Shown: positions 21,046 through 31,539, counted from the first letter of the stretch. The stretch: DNA of 64,000 nt from Bacteroidales bacterium (GCA_016934395.1 JAFGSZ010000092.1:1-64000); one strand, 5' to 3'. Program-made: numbers and translations. The notes: generated by a model not told the origin, from the letters alone.

Positions 21046-22620
21046 ATGATTAAAAAAGTTCCCAATACCTTTGTAATTGTTTTTGCAATTATTCTTTTAG
21101 CAGCAGTAATGACATGGATTCTGCCCGGCGGAAAATATATTGAAGTAAATCAAAACGGGCACAAAGAACTGGTATTTCAAAAACTGGATAACCAGGCTCA
21201 AACCTGGCAAATATTTTCTGCATTTTATAAGGGGTTTGTCAGGCAAGCCGGCATTATTGTATTTATTCTTCTTATTGGCGGGGCATTTTGGGTAATGAAT
21301 AACAGCCGGGCAATTGATGTGGGCATTCATTCTTTTTTAAAATTCACAAAAAAAATCGAACATTTCAGAATGCTTCGTTTTATAGGGGTAAATAACATAA
21401 TTATAATCCTGATAATGCTAATGTTTAGTGTATTTGGTGCCGTTTTTGGAATGAGTGAAGAAACGATTGCTTTTATTATTATCCTGGTACCCCTGGCTAT
21501 TTCTATGGGTTACGATTCCATTACCGGGGTCTCAATGGTTTTTGTTGCAGCCGGACTGGGATTTGCAGGCGCTATATTAAATCCGTTTACAATTGGCATT
21601 GCACAGGGTATTGCAGAACTCCCCCTGTTTTCAGGAATCGAGTACCGGCTGATTTGCTGGGTAATTATAAATGTTGTCGGTATAACTTATATATTATTTT
21701 ATGCCCGTTCCATAAAAAAAACACCGGAAAAATCGAGTGTGTATACTGAAGATGAATATTGGAGAAATCACAATGTCAATAATTTGGATTCGATAAAATA
21801 CTATACGCCAAAAATAGCCTGGGGAATATATATCGGTATATTAGTTGCAGAAATTATTTTTTCAATCCTCTACCCTACTTCAGTATTAAAAATCGGGAAC
21901 TCCGGTTACAAAGTAATTACCTTGCCTGTTATTACTGTTTTATTTGCCTTTTTTGGCTTTTTCAGTCTTCGCAGGTCAGTACATTTTTTCCTGCTAACAA
22001 TTCTTTCATTTACTATTATTTTTTTAATAGTGGGTGTGATGGGATATGATTGGTACATTATGGAAATCGCCACCCTGTTTTTTGTGATGGGATTACTCTC
22101 GGGCATTGCGATGAAAAAATCAGGTGATGAAATTGTGAAGCTTTTTCTGGAAGGTGTTAAGGATATACTCCCTGCCGCATTAATTGTAGGATTAGCTGGC
22201 GGCATAATTATAATTCTGGAAGACGGACAGATAGTAGATACCGTTTTATATTATTCTTCAACCCTGATGAAAGATATTGGAAAAGTCGGTGCAGTGAGCA
22301 TTATGTATGGTATCCAAACGCTAATAAATATTATTATTCCTTCGGGTTCTGCAAAAGCAGCATTAACCATGCCGATTATGGCCCCCTTTTCCGATTTAAT
22401 CAATATTTCGCGACAGGCAACCGTAATGGCTTTTCAGTTTGGGGATGGTTTTACGAATATGATTACTCCAACTTCCGCGGTTTTAATCGGTGTGCTTGGT
22501 ATTGCCAGAATCCCTTATCAAAAATGGGTGAAATGGATTACCCCTTTAATTCTGATCCTCATCTTTCTGGGTTTTCTTTTATTAATCCCGACCGTATTAA
22601 TACCCTTAAACGGATTTTAA
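21046..22620 (+). CDS. YfcC/DcuC-like carboxylate or amino acid transporter
   Basis: 524 aa, multiple TM; 'VPNTFVIVFAIILLAAVMTWILPGGKY', 'PSGSAKAALTMPIMAPFSDL', 'ATVMAFQFGDGFTNMITPTSAVLIGVLG'. Confidence 0.8.
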   Translation: MIKKVPNTFVIVFAIILLAAVMTWILPGGKYIEVNQNGHKELVFQKLDNQAQTWQIFSAFYKGFVRQAGIIVFILLIGGAFWVMNNSRAIDVGIHSFLKFTKKIEHFRMLRFIGVNNIIIILIMLMFSVFGAVFGMSEETIAFIIILVPLAISMGYDSITGVSMVFVAAGLGFAGAILNPFTIGIAQGIAELPLFSGIEYRLICWVIINVVGITYILFYARSIKKTPEKSSVYTEDEYWRNHNVNNLDSIKYYTPKIAWGIYIGILVAEIIFSILYPTSVLKIGNSGYKVITLPVITVLFAFFGFFSLRRSVHFFLLTILSFTIIFLIVGVMGYDWYIMEIATLFFVMGLLSGIAMKKSGDEIVKLFLEGVKDILPAALIVGLAGGIIIILEDGQIVDTVLYYSSTLMKDIGKVGAVSIMYGIQTLINIIIPSGSAKAALTMPIMAPFSDLINISRQATVMAFQFGDGFTNMITPTSAVLIGVLGIARIPYQKWVKWITPLILILIFLGFLLLIPTVLIPLNGF

Positions 22621-23895
22621 TTACCCCAGGCTTTGCAGGAAATATGCTAAAATCAAACCTACATAGTTCCCAATGGCATATCCAATAATGCCTACAGTTA
22701 ATCCTGATACGACAACTTCTTTATTGCCTAACGCACCAGCGACAACAGGCACAAATGGCGGTGAGCATATAAGGGCTGTTGAGGTAACCATCACTGTGTC
22801 TCCATCAACCTTAAACAGTTTTGAAAGGAGGATATGTAATACTAATGATCCAAAAACCGCGAATGTGATATAACTGAAAAGGTGAAGTGAAATATTGGCA
22901 AGCCTGCTAACATCTGCCATTGAAGCAACAACAACACTAAATACAAGGATAAAATATATGCCCAGCTCAAAAGTTTTTTCAATGCGGTTTATTTTAGGAA
23001 CCAGTGAAAAAAGGATACTAAGGGTAGTAATAGTTAGTATTACAACAGCCATTACTGAATTTTGAGAAACGAATAAGCTTAGCACACCTCCTGCTCCAAA
23101 AATTAATGTTGAAATCCCTAATGCACCCAATAGCGGAATAAAATATTTTTTTTTGAAAATTCCTTTGTATGCATTTTCAGTAAAAGATACATGGTTATTC
23201 TTGATATCCATATTTTTGCGGGGATAAGGAAGAAGAAATTTCCCAAGTACCCTTTTTCCGGCAGCTATAAGAAAGAACAGGTAAAAAACACCAATTACCG
23301 TATCATAAGTATGGGTTAAAATATAGGTATTGGCATCCACATTGAGCATCATTTTTAGAGATGCCAGATTAGGGGTACCCCCGGTATACAAACCAATAAG
23401 CATACCTGAAATTTTCCACAAATCATAAATTTTGGTATTGAAAACCAGAAAACCAATACTTACAACCGTAATTACCGAAATCAATCCCAAAATTAACGAT
23501 AACATGGTTTTGCCGGCCATCCTGAACCAGTCGCGAATGTTTAAAGAGAAAAGCAAAAGCGGGATTGCCAGGGGTATGGTGATTGTGGTGAATATATCCT
23601 GTAATTTTCTTATTTTAAAAAAATAAATATCATTACTGCTTAACACGCCCTGAGCCTGTAAATCAAGAAGCTCTTTAATTTTTAAGGAGGGTTGCGATTG
23701 CATAAGCTGAAACATGTTTTCGCTGGCTGAAGGAATTAGGCCGGCATTTCCAAGGATAAGACCAAAAATATAGGCAATTATAATGGCACCGATCCTGTTT
23801 GCGATTTTGTTTTTACCGGTAATATAAATAATAAGTACTGGAGAAAGAATATATACACAAATAAGGAGTATTGTAATTTGCATTGGAAATTTCAA
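22621..23895 (-). CDS. DUF819 family membrane protein
   Basis: 424 aa polytopic; 'TGGTPNLASLKMMLNVD', 'ALICSPPFVPVVAGALGNKEVVVSGLTVGIIGYAIGNYVG'. Confidence 0.75.
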   Translation of the reverse strand: MKFPMQITILLICVYILSPVLIIYITGKNKIANRIGAIIIAYIFGLILGNAGLIPSASENMFQLMQSQPSLKIKELLDLQAQGVLSSNDIYFFKIRKLQDIFTTITIPLAIPLLLFSLNIRDWFRMAGKTMLSLILGLISVITVVSIGFLVFNTKIYDLWKISGMLIGLYTGGTPNLASLKMMLNVDANTYILTHTYDTVIGVFYLFFLIAAGKRVLGKFLLPYPRKNMDIKNNHVSFTENAYKGIFKKKYFIPLLGALGISTLIFGAGGVLSLFVSQNSVMAVVILTITTLSILFSLVPKINRIEKTFELGIYFILVFSVVVASMADVSRLANISLHLFSYITFAVFGSLVLHILLSKLFKVDGDTVMVTSTALICSPPFVPVVAGALGNKEVVVSGLTVGIIGYAIGNYVGLILAYFLQSLG

Positions 23896-23904
23896 TTTAT
23901 AACA

Positions 23905-23931
23905 TAAAAAAAGGCATCGAATTGATGCCTT
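23905..23931 (-). terminator. Terminator downstream of fabI
   Basis: AAGGCATC-GAATT-GATGCCTT stem with a T tract on the - strand. Confidence 0.7.
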
Positions 23932-23949
23932 AAAGTAAGTAAAAATATT

Positions 23950-24783
23950 TTAATCAGGGCAATCTTTAAAACTCTTATCATATTGTGTCATTGCCCTAAG
24001 ACTCATCCCCATACTCGAGAAACCTCCGTCATGATACAAATTCTGCATGGTTACTTTCTTAGTTAAATCAGAAAATAAGGTTATACAATAATTTGCACAA
24101 TCTTCAGCATCTGCATTTCCCAATGGAGACATTCTTTCTGTAAAATCGATGAGTGAATCAATTCCCTTTACTCCGCTCCCGGCTGTTGTCATAGTAGGTG
24201 ACTGGGAAATTGTATTAATTCTGATTTTTTTCTCGGTGCCATACATATACCCGAAACTACGGGCTATAGATTCAAGTACAGCTTTTGCATCGGCCATATC
24301 GTTATATCCGTACAATACCCGTTGGGCTGCAATATATGACAACGCAACCACCGAACCCCACTCATTTATAGCATCCAGTTTTCTGCATACCAGTAATACT
24401 TTATGAAACGACAGGGCTGAGATATCGATGGTTTTTAAGTAATTGTTGTAGTCTAAGGCATCATAGGGTAATCCTTTTCTAACATTGGGGGACATTCCAA
24501 TGGAGTGGAGAATAAAATCAATCTTTCCTCCAAAGATTTCCATAGTCTTATTTACCAGATTTTCCAGATCTTCAACATTTGTTGCATCAGCGCCAATTAC
24601 TTCGGCATTACATTTTTTGCCTAACTCATTGGTATCGCCCATTCTTAATGCAACCGGAGTGTTTGATAAAACAAACTCGGCGCCTTCTTCATAAGCCAGT
24701 TCTGCAACTTTCCAGGCAATGGACTTATCATTTAATGCGCCAAATATTATACCTTTCTTACCTTTTAATAAATTGTAAGCCAT
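23950..24783 (-). CDS. fabI: Enoyl-[acyl-carrier-protein] reductase
   Basis: 277 aa; 'LLKGKKGIIFGALNDKSIAWKVAELAYEEGAEFVLS', 'FILHSIGMSPN', 'GYNDMADAKAVLESIARSFGYMYG', 'RINTISQSPTMTTAGSGV'. Confidence 0.93.
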   Translation of the reverse strand: MAYNLLKGKKGIIFGALNDKSIAWKVAELAYEEGAEFVLSNTPVALRMGDTNELGKKCNAEVIGADATNVEDLENLVNKTMEIFGGKIDFILHSIGMSPNVRKGLPYDALDYNNYLKTIDISALSFHKVLLVCRKLDAINEWGSVVALSYIAAQRVLYGYNDMADAKAVLESIARSFGYMYGTEKKIRINTISQSPTMTTAGSGVKGIDSLIDFTERMSPLGNADAEDCANYCITLFSDLTKKVTMQNLYHDGGFSSMGMSLRAMTQYDKSFKDCPD

Positions 24784-24889
24784 TATTATCGATTTTAGAT
24801 TTATGCTGCAAAGATATGCCTTGAAATTGATTTGAAAAAAATTATTTAGAATTATTCAAATTAAAAACATCCAGTGGGCTGTAAATCAA

Positions 24890-26563
24890 TTACTGACTCT
24901 TTAATAATTCTTTTGCATTCTCAACAGCAGCATTGGTAAGTTGTTCACCGCTCAGCATTTTGGCTATTTCCAGTTGACGTTCATCACTATTAAGCTCTTT
25001 AATAAAAGTATGCGTACTCGATTTGTTATCGGCTTTATATACGAGGTAATGATAATCTCCCTTACTGGCAACCTGGGGTAAATGTGTGATGTTAAATACC
25101 TGCATGCGGGTTGCCATTTTTTTAATGATGTTGCCCACTTTATCAGCTACCTCACCCGATACCCCGGCATCAATTTCATCAAGAATAATAGTTGGAAGAC
25201 CTGTGGAATCAGAAAGTAATGTTTTAATACTTAACATTAATCTTGATAGTTCCCCACCCGATGCTACTTTTGAAATTTCCTGCAGCGAGACATTTTTATT
25301 TGCTGTAAACAAAAACTGGATGTGATCTTTTCCATATACACCAGGTATTTCCTGGATTTTATTATCAATAGCAAACCGCGCATTGGGCATGCCAAGATCT
25401 TTTAACAGTTGTTCAATAATTTTTTCTATGGCTGCAAAACCTGAAGTGCGTTTTTCTGACAATTCTCCGGCAAGCAGGTTAACTTTTTCCTTCGACTCAT
25501 TTAACCTGTTTTTGAGTTTCTCCAGGTTTGAATCGAAATTAATAATATTGTCAATTTTTTCTTCGAGCTCATTTTTTATCTGAATAAGCTCATGAATATT
25601 GCCTGCATTATGCTTTTGCTGCAAGGTGTATATGGTATTTAAACGATCGCTGACAAATTCCAGGCGTTGCGGATCCATCTGAATGGATTCGTCCAGGGAT
25701 TCGAGTTCGCGGGCTATATCTTTTAATTCTATTGAAACACTGTCAAGCCTTTCAAAAATTTCAACAGATTTTGAAAGATATTTATTAACTCGTTGAACGG
25801 CCAGAACCGCTGTCTTTAATACCGGTATAACAGATTGCTCTTCACCAGACAGCACCGAAGATGCCAGTGAAAGTTGTGTTTTGATCTCCTCGGCATGATT
25901 TAGCTGTTTTAGTTCTTCTTCCAGTTCTTCCTGCTCATCCGGCAGAAGTTTTGCCTCATTCAATTCATTCCACTGAAACTGCCAGTAATCAAGGTCTTTT
26001 TTCGATTGTAGCGAATCTGCTTCCAATTCAGCGAATTGTTGTTTCAGGTGCTGATACTCAGAATAGTATTGCTGATAGGTATTTCGTAATTCAAAGAGCC
26101 GGGCAAAATGGTCCACCACATTGAGCTGAAACTCGCTATTATTTAAATTCAGGTTTTCATGCTGCGAATGAATATCCACAAGTTTTATCCCGATTTCACC
26201 GAGTATATTCAGGGTAACCGGTGTATCGTTTATAAATGAACGCGATTTTCCATTCAGGGCAATTTCGCGCCGCAATATTGTAACAGGATCGTAGTCTATT
26301 TCATTGGTTTTAAAAAAAGACCGGAGGTTATAATTGGAAATATCAAATTCGCCCTCAACAATACACTTTTTGGTTTTATCTTTCAAAACTGCAGTATCTG
26401 CCCTTTTTCCAAGTATTAAGGAAAGCGCGCCGAGCAGTATGGATTTTCCCGCCCCGGTTTCTCCGGTTATTATCGTGAAACCCGGTCTGAAATCAACTTT
26501 CAGCTTTTCGATAAGTGCATAGTTCTCAATATATAAGTTCTTAAGCATAGGTGAAAATTTCAC
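24890..26563 (-). CDS. recN: DNA repair protein RecN
   Basis: 557 aa; 'MLKNLYIENYALIEKLKVDFRPGFTIITGETGAGKSILLGALSLILGKRAD', 'KVASGGELSRLMLSIKTLL', 'ILDEIDAGVSGEVADKVG'. Confidence 0.95.
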   Translation of the reverse strand: MKFSPMLKNLYIENYALIEKLKVDFRPGFTIITGETGAGKSILLGALSLILGKRADTAVLKDKTKKCIVEGEFDISNYNLRSFFKTNEIDYDPVTILRREIALNGKSRSFINDTPVTLNILGEIGIKLVDIHSQHENLNLNNSEFQLNVVDHFARLFELRNTYQQYYSEYQHLKQQFAELEADSLQSKKDLDYWQFQWNELNEAKLLPDEQEELEEELKQLNHAEEIKTQLSLASSVLSGEEQSVIPVLKTAVLAVQRVNKYLSKSVEIFERLDSVSIELKDIARELESLDESIQMDPQRLEFVSDRLNTIYTLQQKHNAGNIHELIQIKNELEEKIDNIINFDSNLEKLKNRLNESKEKVNLLAGELSEKRTSGFAAIEKIIEQLLKDLGMPNARFAIDNKIQEIPGVYGKDHIQFLFTANKNVSLQEISKVASGGELSRLMLSIKTLLSDSTGLPTIILDEIDAGVSGEVADKVGNIIKKMATRMQVFNITHLPQVASKGDYHYLVYKADNKSSTHTFIKELNSDERQLEIAKMLSGEQLTNAAVENAKELLKSQ

Positions 26564-26699
26564 TTAAAATTGAATTCCTAAAAATATAAAAAATGGAACG
26601 TCAATAAAAATTAAACAGGATATACTTATCAGACTAAAAATTAACAATGATAAATCAAAATAAAAATGTGAGTTACAAATTACCCGACTAATAAACTAA

Positions 26700-27611
26700 C
26701 TATTGATTTTCTTTAATTTTTTCGTATTTCTGCTTGTTGGACGGATCAATTTCATTTAACATGGCATATACTCTGGTTTTTTCGTCTTGTGTGGTTTCAG
26801 AAAAAACATTTACAAATTCATCCGATTTGGCATCAAGGGCTACCTGCAAAAAATGCATATACGGATCGGGTTTTTCTCTCTTTACTGTTTGTAATAATTT
26901 TAAATCTTCAGCAATTGCAGCCCTGGCTACATTTGCATTTTCATCCATCATATCAAGTCCTAACCTGTGGTATTTATAATAAAATTCCCTTACCGGAGAA
27001 TAATCCACATTTAAAATATTCTCCACCAGCCAGTACCTGTTTTTACGTTTTACATTGTCTCCGGGACGCCAGCCTGTTTCAGGGGCATTCTGAGCATTAT
27101 TGACAATTCTTTCAGCTTGTTCAAAAAATGGCGTTCCTCCTTCGGGTGAAAAAGAATCATAATCAAATCCCAGGATTATGTAAGCATAATACGCGAGTAT
27201 GGATGTTAGATTTGAAATATGGGATGTTTCTGAAAATTCAAGAGGCTGGAATTCCACATATGAAAAGCTCAGGTCATTATCCATATAATTAAACAGCACA
27301 CTGTTATATGAGCTATTATACACCGGCCTTCGCGCCTGCACCTGCAAGGTGCCTCTAAAACCATCGGCTCCAACCTGTTCCTGCAGATTTATAAGCAAAT
27401 TGCATTCAATACGTTCATTAATTGCAAATACATTGTTGGTCCAAACTGTGTTATTCACAAATTCCCTGATGGCATTCTGAAGGGTTTGAAAAATTTGCTT
27501 GTTTGTACCCTGTATCTGATTATGCACAATGGATACGTTACAATTTAATTCCTGGGAATAAATTTGTAAAGTAAAAAAACTCAGAATGAAGAAAATCTGT
27601 ATTTTTCTCAT
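26700..27611 (-). CDS. porD: DUF4835 / type IX secretion system PorD-like protein
   Basis: 303 aa; signal peptide; 'QELNCNVSIVHNQIQGTNKQIFQTLQNAIREFVNNTVWTNN'; typical position downstream of coaBC. Confidence 0.8.
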   Translation of the reverse strand: MRKIQIFFILSFFTLQIYSQELNCNVSIVHNQIQGTNKQIFQTLQNAIREFVNNTVWTNNVFAINERIECNLLINLQEQVGADGFRGTLQVQARRPVYNSSYNSVLFNYMDNDLSFSYVEFQPLEFSETSHISNLTSILAYYAYIILGFDYDSFSPEGGTPFFEQAERIVNNAQNAPETGWRPGDNVKRKNRYWLVENILNVDYSPVREFYYKYHRLGLDMMDENANVARAAIAEDLKLLQTVKREKPDPYMHFLQVALDAKSDEFVNVFSETTQDEKTRVYAMLNEIDPSNKQKYEKIKENQ

Positions 27612-27620
27612 GACAAAACA

Positions 27621-28838
27621 TTAAAGGATTTCAGCCAGTTTCTCAACTATATCCCTGGCTACTTCCCGTTTAGATTTTAACTCAAAATTAGTTAAATTAT
27701 TGTTGCTGTCAATTATCGAAATTTTGTTTGTGTCAAACTGAAATCCGGCTCCTTTATCTCTTAGAGAATTTAATACAATAAAATCGAAATTTTTAGCCTT
27801 TAATTTATTATATGCATTTTCCTGCTCATTATTTGTTTCCAGGGCAAATCCTACCAAAAACTGTTTACTCGTTTTTATTTTGCCCAGTTCCATAGCAATA
27901 TCAGGAGTATTTTCCAATTCTAAAGTCAAATTAGCTTTTTTGCTTTTAACCTTTTCCGTATAGGCAGATTTTGGCCTGTAATCCGCAACCGCTGCAGCTA
28001 ATACAGCGCCATCCGCATTCTTAAAATGCTGCAGGCATGCTTCATACATTTCTTTAGCTGAGATAATGTTCACTCGATTTATGGCAGGATGCTCAACTAT
28101 ACCCGAGGTAGGCCCTGAGATTAATATAACATGCGCCCCGGCAATGGCAAGTTCCCCGGCAATGGCATAACCCATTTTTCCTGATGAATAATTCCCGATA
28201 TACCGCACCGGATCAATGGCTTCATGAGTAGGCCCGGCTGTTACTAATACTGTTTTACCTTTTAGTTTCTCGTAAAGTTTTTTTTTTGAATCTGAGCGTG
28301 AAAAATAATCCCGAAGAGCAGATAACAGTTGTTCAGGCTCTTCCATCCTCCCCTTGCCAACCAGTCCGCTTGCCAGTTCGCCAGTAGACGGTTCAATAAT
28401 AATATTTCCGAATGACTGCAAAATATTAATGTTTTTTTGGGTGGATGGATGCTGAAACATATCCAGGTCCATTGCCGGTGCCACAAACACCGGACACTTT
28501 GCTGAAAGATAGGTTGTAAGTAATAAATTATCGGCAATGCCATGAGACATTTTGGCTATTGTATTTGCTGTAGCCGGGGCAATAATAAAAGCATCTGCCC
28601 AGTTTCCCAAATCAACATGGCTATTCCATTCGCCATTTTCAGGATTAAAGAATTCAACCAAAACCGGTCTTTTTGACAAGGTGGCCATTGTAAGGGGAGT
28701 AATAAATTTTTTTGCCAGATCCGTCATCAATACCTGCACCTCGGCGCCTTCTTTAACCAGGGCCCTAATAAATATAGCAGCTTTATATGCTGCTATACTT
28801 CCGGTAATACCCAATATTATTTTTTTGCCTTTTAACAT
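27621..28838 (-). CDS. coaBC: Bifunctional phosphopantothenoylcysteine decarboxylase/phosphopantothenate-cysteine ligase
   Basis: 405 aa; 'KKIILGITGSIAAYKAA', 'VLVTAGPTHEAIDPVRYIGNYSSGKMGYAIA', 'AAAVADYRP'. Confidence 0.95.
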   Translation of the reverse strand: MLKGKKIILGITGSIAAYKAAIFIRALVKEGAEVQVLMTDLAKKFITPLTMATLSKRPVLVEFFNPENGEWNSHVDLGNWADAFIIAPATANTIAKMSHGIADNLLLTTYLSAKCPVFVAPAMDLDMFQHPSTQKNINILQSFGNIIIEPSTGELASGLVGKGRMEEPEQLLSALRDYFSRSDSKKKLYEKLKGKTVLVTAGPTHEAIDPVRYIGNYSSGKMGYAIAGELAIAGAHVILISGPTSGIVEHPAINRVNIISAKEMYEACLQHFKNADGAVLAAAVADYRPKSAYTEKVKSKKANLTLELENTPDIAMELGKIKTSKQFLVGFALETNNEQENAYNKLKAKNFDFIVLNSLRDKGAGFQFDTNKISIIDSNNNLTNFELKSKREVARDIVEKLAEIL

Positions 28839-28846
28839 CAGGCTGT

Positions 28847-29164
28847 TTATTCTGGTTGCCTTATATAAATATTATCATTATCATATTCTTCGAGAGCAAT
28901 CAAAGTAGGCTTTGGTAATCTTTCGTAAAACTTCGAAATTTCAATTTGTTCCCTGTTTTCGAAAACTTCTTCAAGATTATCAGTATAATTTGCAAATTCT
29001 TCAAGCTTGCGGTTCAACTCTTCTTTCATCTCCACGCTAATTTGGTTTGCCCTTTTGGAAATAATCATCACTGCTTCGTAAATATTGCCGGTTTTAGCAT
29101 CCAAATTTGCCAAATCTCTTGTTATCGTTGTAACTGAGGCTTTTGATTTCTTGTAATCTACCAT
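28847..29164 (-). CDS. rpoZ: DNA-directed RNA polymerase omega subunit
   Basis: 105 aa; 'TGNIYEAVMIISKRANQISVEMKEELNRKLEEF' plus conserved context. Confidence 0.85.
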   Translation of the reverse strand: MVDYKKSKASVTTITRDLANLDAKTGNIYEAVMIISKRANQISVEMKEELNRKLEEFANYTDNLEEVFENREQIEISKFYERLPKPTLIALEEYDNDNIYIRQPE

Positions 29165-29194
29165 GTTGTATATTATTGTTGGTTATTTAATTTA

Positions 29195-29974
29195 CTATTT
29201 TATAAAATCATTAGAAGTTTCATATATTCTATCCACTTCTTTTTTAAACTTACTTTCAGGAAATTCGGTAACAAATGAATAGTATTCATCCACCGTATCC
29301 TGGTACCTGTCGCGTTGTTTATTAATAATACTATTCTCGGCGAGCAGAAAACTCGATTTCAGGATAAGAAATTTAATATCTTCCCTGAACTTACTGTCGG
29401 GGTATTCATTCAGACTGTTATTTAATGCAACCAGGGAGGCTTTGTAATCTGCAAGATCAAAATACAGCCTGGCGCTGGTAAAAGATTTTTCCACCAGCTT
29501 TTCCCTGAGTTCGATTACAATTTCTTTACACTCATCAGCCCGTTCACTTTTCGGATATTTAATTAAATACAACTGAAAAGCCTGAATTGCCTTCAAAGTA
29601 TTGCTCTGATCGAGACTGGGCCTTGGCGATTGTTTGTAAAAACAGTATGCGGCTTTATATTCAGCCTCTTCCACAAATTCACTTCCCCCGTATGTGCGGG
29701 CAAATGTTGAGAAATAATGACCGGAAAGAATATAATCCCTCTGGTTAAAATAACTCATGGCCTGGAAAAAATATACCGAGTCAGCGTTACGGGTACCCTG
29801 GTATACGTTTGCAATCTGATCAAACAAAGTGGAAGCTTTCACATATTGCTCATCGTTATAATACTCGAACGCCTTATCATATTTTAGTTTGTAATCGCTG
29901 CTTTTAAGCAATTTTTCATACCCGCTGCAAGAAGCCAGCAATACAAATGCAATTAATAAAGATGTGATTTTCAT
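29195..29974 (-). CDS. bamD: Outer membrane protein assembly factor BamD
   Basis: The ORF is listed to 30031, but MKITSLLIAFVLLASCSGYEKLLKSSDYKLKYDKAFEYYNDEQYVKASTLFDQI at 29974 gives a lipoprotein signal; TPR-like repeats. Confidence 0.85.
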   Translation of the reverse strand: MKITSLLIAFVLLASCSGYEKLLKSSDYKLKYDKAFEYYNDEQYVKASTLFDQIANVYQGTRNADSVYFFQAMSYFNQRDYILSGHYFSTFARTYGGSEFVEEAEYKAAYCFYKQSPRPSLDQSNTLKAIQAFQLYLIKYPKSERADECKEIVIELREKLVEKSFTSARLYFDLADYKASLVALNNSLNEYPDSKFREDIKFLILKSSFLLAENSIINKQRDRYQDTVDEYYSFVTEFPESKFKKEVDRIYETSNDFIK

Positions 29975-30070
29975 TTTATAAAAATTATGCAAAGATATTA
30001 CAAAATAAAGAATTAAAAAAAGAGTATACAAATCTTTTATGTAAACGAAGGTTGAAGCAAAATATTTCTT

Positions 30071-30100
30071 TTGTCAGATTATTAAAAAAGACTACTTTTG
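30071..30100 (+). promoter_or_regulatory. Bacteroidota primary sigma promoter for the aminotransferase gene
   Basis: TTG (30071-30073) - N19 - TACTTTTG (30093-30100), about 30 nt before the GTG start at 30131. Confidence 0.7.
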
Positions 30101-30130
30101 CACGGAATTTTTTAACTAAAATTTATAGAT

Positions 30131-31372
30131 GTGGATATTTTTGATAAAATAAAAAAGAATAAAGGGCCTCTTGGACAATACCAGAAAGACGCTCACGGAT
30201 ATTTTATGTTTCCGAAACTCGAAGGAGAAATTAAACCCAGAATGAAATTCAGGGGAAAAGAAGTACTTACCTGGAGTTTGAATAATTATATCGGATTAGC
30301 CAATCATCCGGAAGTTCGTAAAGTAGATGCGGAAGCCTCAAAAGATTGGGGACTTGCATATCCCATGGGTGCAAGAATGATGTCGGGACAGACCAGTAAA
30401 CACGAAGAACTGGAAAGTAAACTTGCCGAATTTGTGGGTAAGGAAGATTCGTTTTTGTTAAATTACGGATACCAGGGAATGGTTTCTATAATCGACTCTT
30501 TGCTGAACCGTAATGATGTGGTTGTTTATGATTCAGAATCTCATGCCTGCATACTTGACGGATTAAGGTTGCATATTGGAAAACGGTTTGTTTTTCAGCA
30601 CAACAATATGGAGAGTTTTGAAAAAGATATGGAAAGGGCAACCAAACTGGTTGAAAATACCGGCGGCGGTATCCTGGTAATTACGGAAGGAGTTTTTGGA
30701 ATGGCAGGAGATTTAGGGAAATTAGATAAAATCGTAGCCTTCAAAGATAAATTCAATTTCAGATTATTGGTAGATGATGCTCATGGTTTTGGTACTATGG
30801 GAAAAACCGGTGCCGGAACAGGAGAACATTTTGGAGTTCAGGATAAGATCGATTTATATTTTTCCACTTTTGCAAAAGCAATGGCCGGCATAGGAGCCTT
30901 TATTGCCGGGGATGAAGAAGTAATCGACTTTTTAAGGTACAATATGAGATCGCAGACTTTTGCAAAATCATTACCAATGCCTATGGTTGTAGGTGCATTA
31001 AAACGGCTAGACCTGCTTAAAAATGAACCCGGTCTCAGAGATCACCTCTGGAAGGTAGTAACTAAACTTCAAAGCGAATTAAAAGCAAGAGGTTTTGACC
31101 TCGGCGATACAGAATCACCGGTAACCCCCGTATTCCTGAAAGGAACTGTGGCAGAAGCTACCAATGTGGTTATGGATCTAAGGGAAAACTACGGAGTGTT
31201 CTGTTCTATGGTGGTTTATCCTGTAGTTCCGAAAGATGTAATTATGCTTCGGATTATTCCTACTGCAGCACATTCAATAGAAGATGTGGATTATACCGTT
31301 AAGGCATTCTCCGAAGTGTTGCAAAAACTTAAAGCAGGTAAATATTCCTCCGAAAAAATGGCTTCTATTTAG
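30131..31372 (+). CDS. Pyridoxal-phosphate aminotransferase, serine palmitoyltransferase-like (alpha-oxoamine synthase family)
   Basis: 413 aa, GTG start; 'SLNNYIGLANHPEVRK', 'GARMMSGQTSKHEELESKLAEFVGKED', 'VDDAHGFGTMGKTGAGTGEHFG', 'YFSTFAKAMAGIGAFIAGDEEVIDFLRYNMRSQTFAKSLPMP'. Confidence 0.85.
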   Translation: MDIFDKIKKNKGPLGQYQKDAHGYFMFPKLEGEIKPRMKFRGKEVLTWSLNNYIGLANHPEVRKVDAEASKDWGLAYPMGARMMSGQTSKHEELESKLAEFVGKEDSFLLNYGYQGMVSIIDSLLNRNDVVVYDSESHACILDGLRLHIGKRFVFQHNNMESFEKDMERATKLVENTGGGILVITEGVFGMAGDLGKLDKIVAFKDKFNFRLLVDDAHGFGTMGKTGAGTGEHFGVQDKIDLYFSTFAKAMAGIGAFIAGDEEVIDFLRYNMRSQTFAKSLPMPMVVGALKRLDLLKNEPGLRDHLWKVVTKLQSELKARGFDLGDTESPVTPVFLKGTVAEATNVVMDLRENYGVFCSMVVYPVVPKDVIMLRIIPTAAHSIEDVDYTVKAFSEVLQKLKAGKYSSEKMASI

Positions 31373-31400
31373 AATATTACAATTAAAGCTTATATAATAT

Positions 31401-31431
31401 AAAAATCCCGGACTAATATCCGGGATTTTTT
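31401..31431 (+). terminator. Rho-independent terminator
   Basis: AAAAATCCCGGA-CTAATA-TCCGGGATTTTTT, 12-bp stem. Confidence 0.9.
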
Positions 31432-31539
31432 GTTTGAGGAAAAATCCGAATCAGGAAATATGATTTTTATCATATTGAAACCTGCTATTTATGCCTATTT
31501 TACTAAATTAACTTATGAAATAATAATTTTAAATCGACA

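Noticed and set aside
26700-29974. porD-coaBC-rpoZ-bamD order as a novel operon
   Set aside because: To my knowledge this is common core synteny in Bacteroidota and needs no new explanation.
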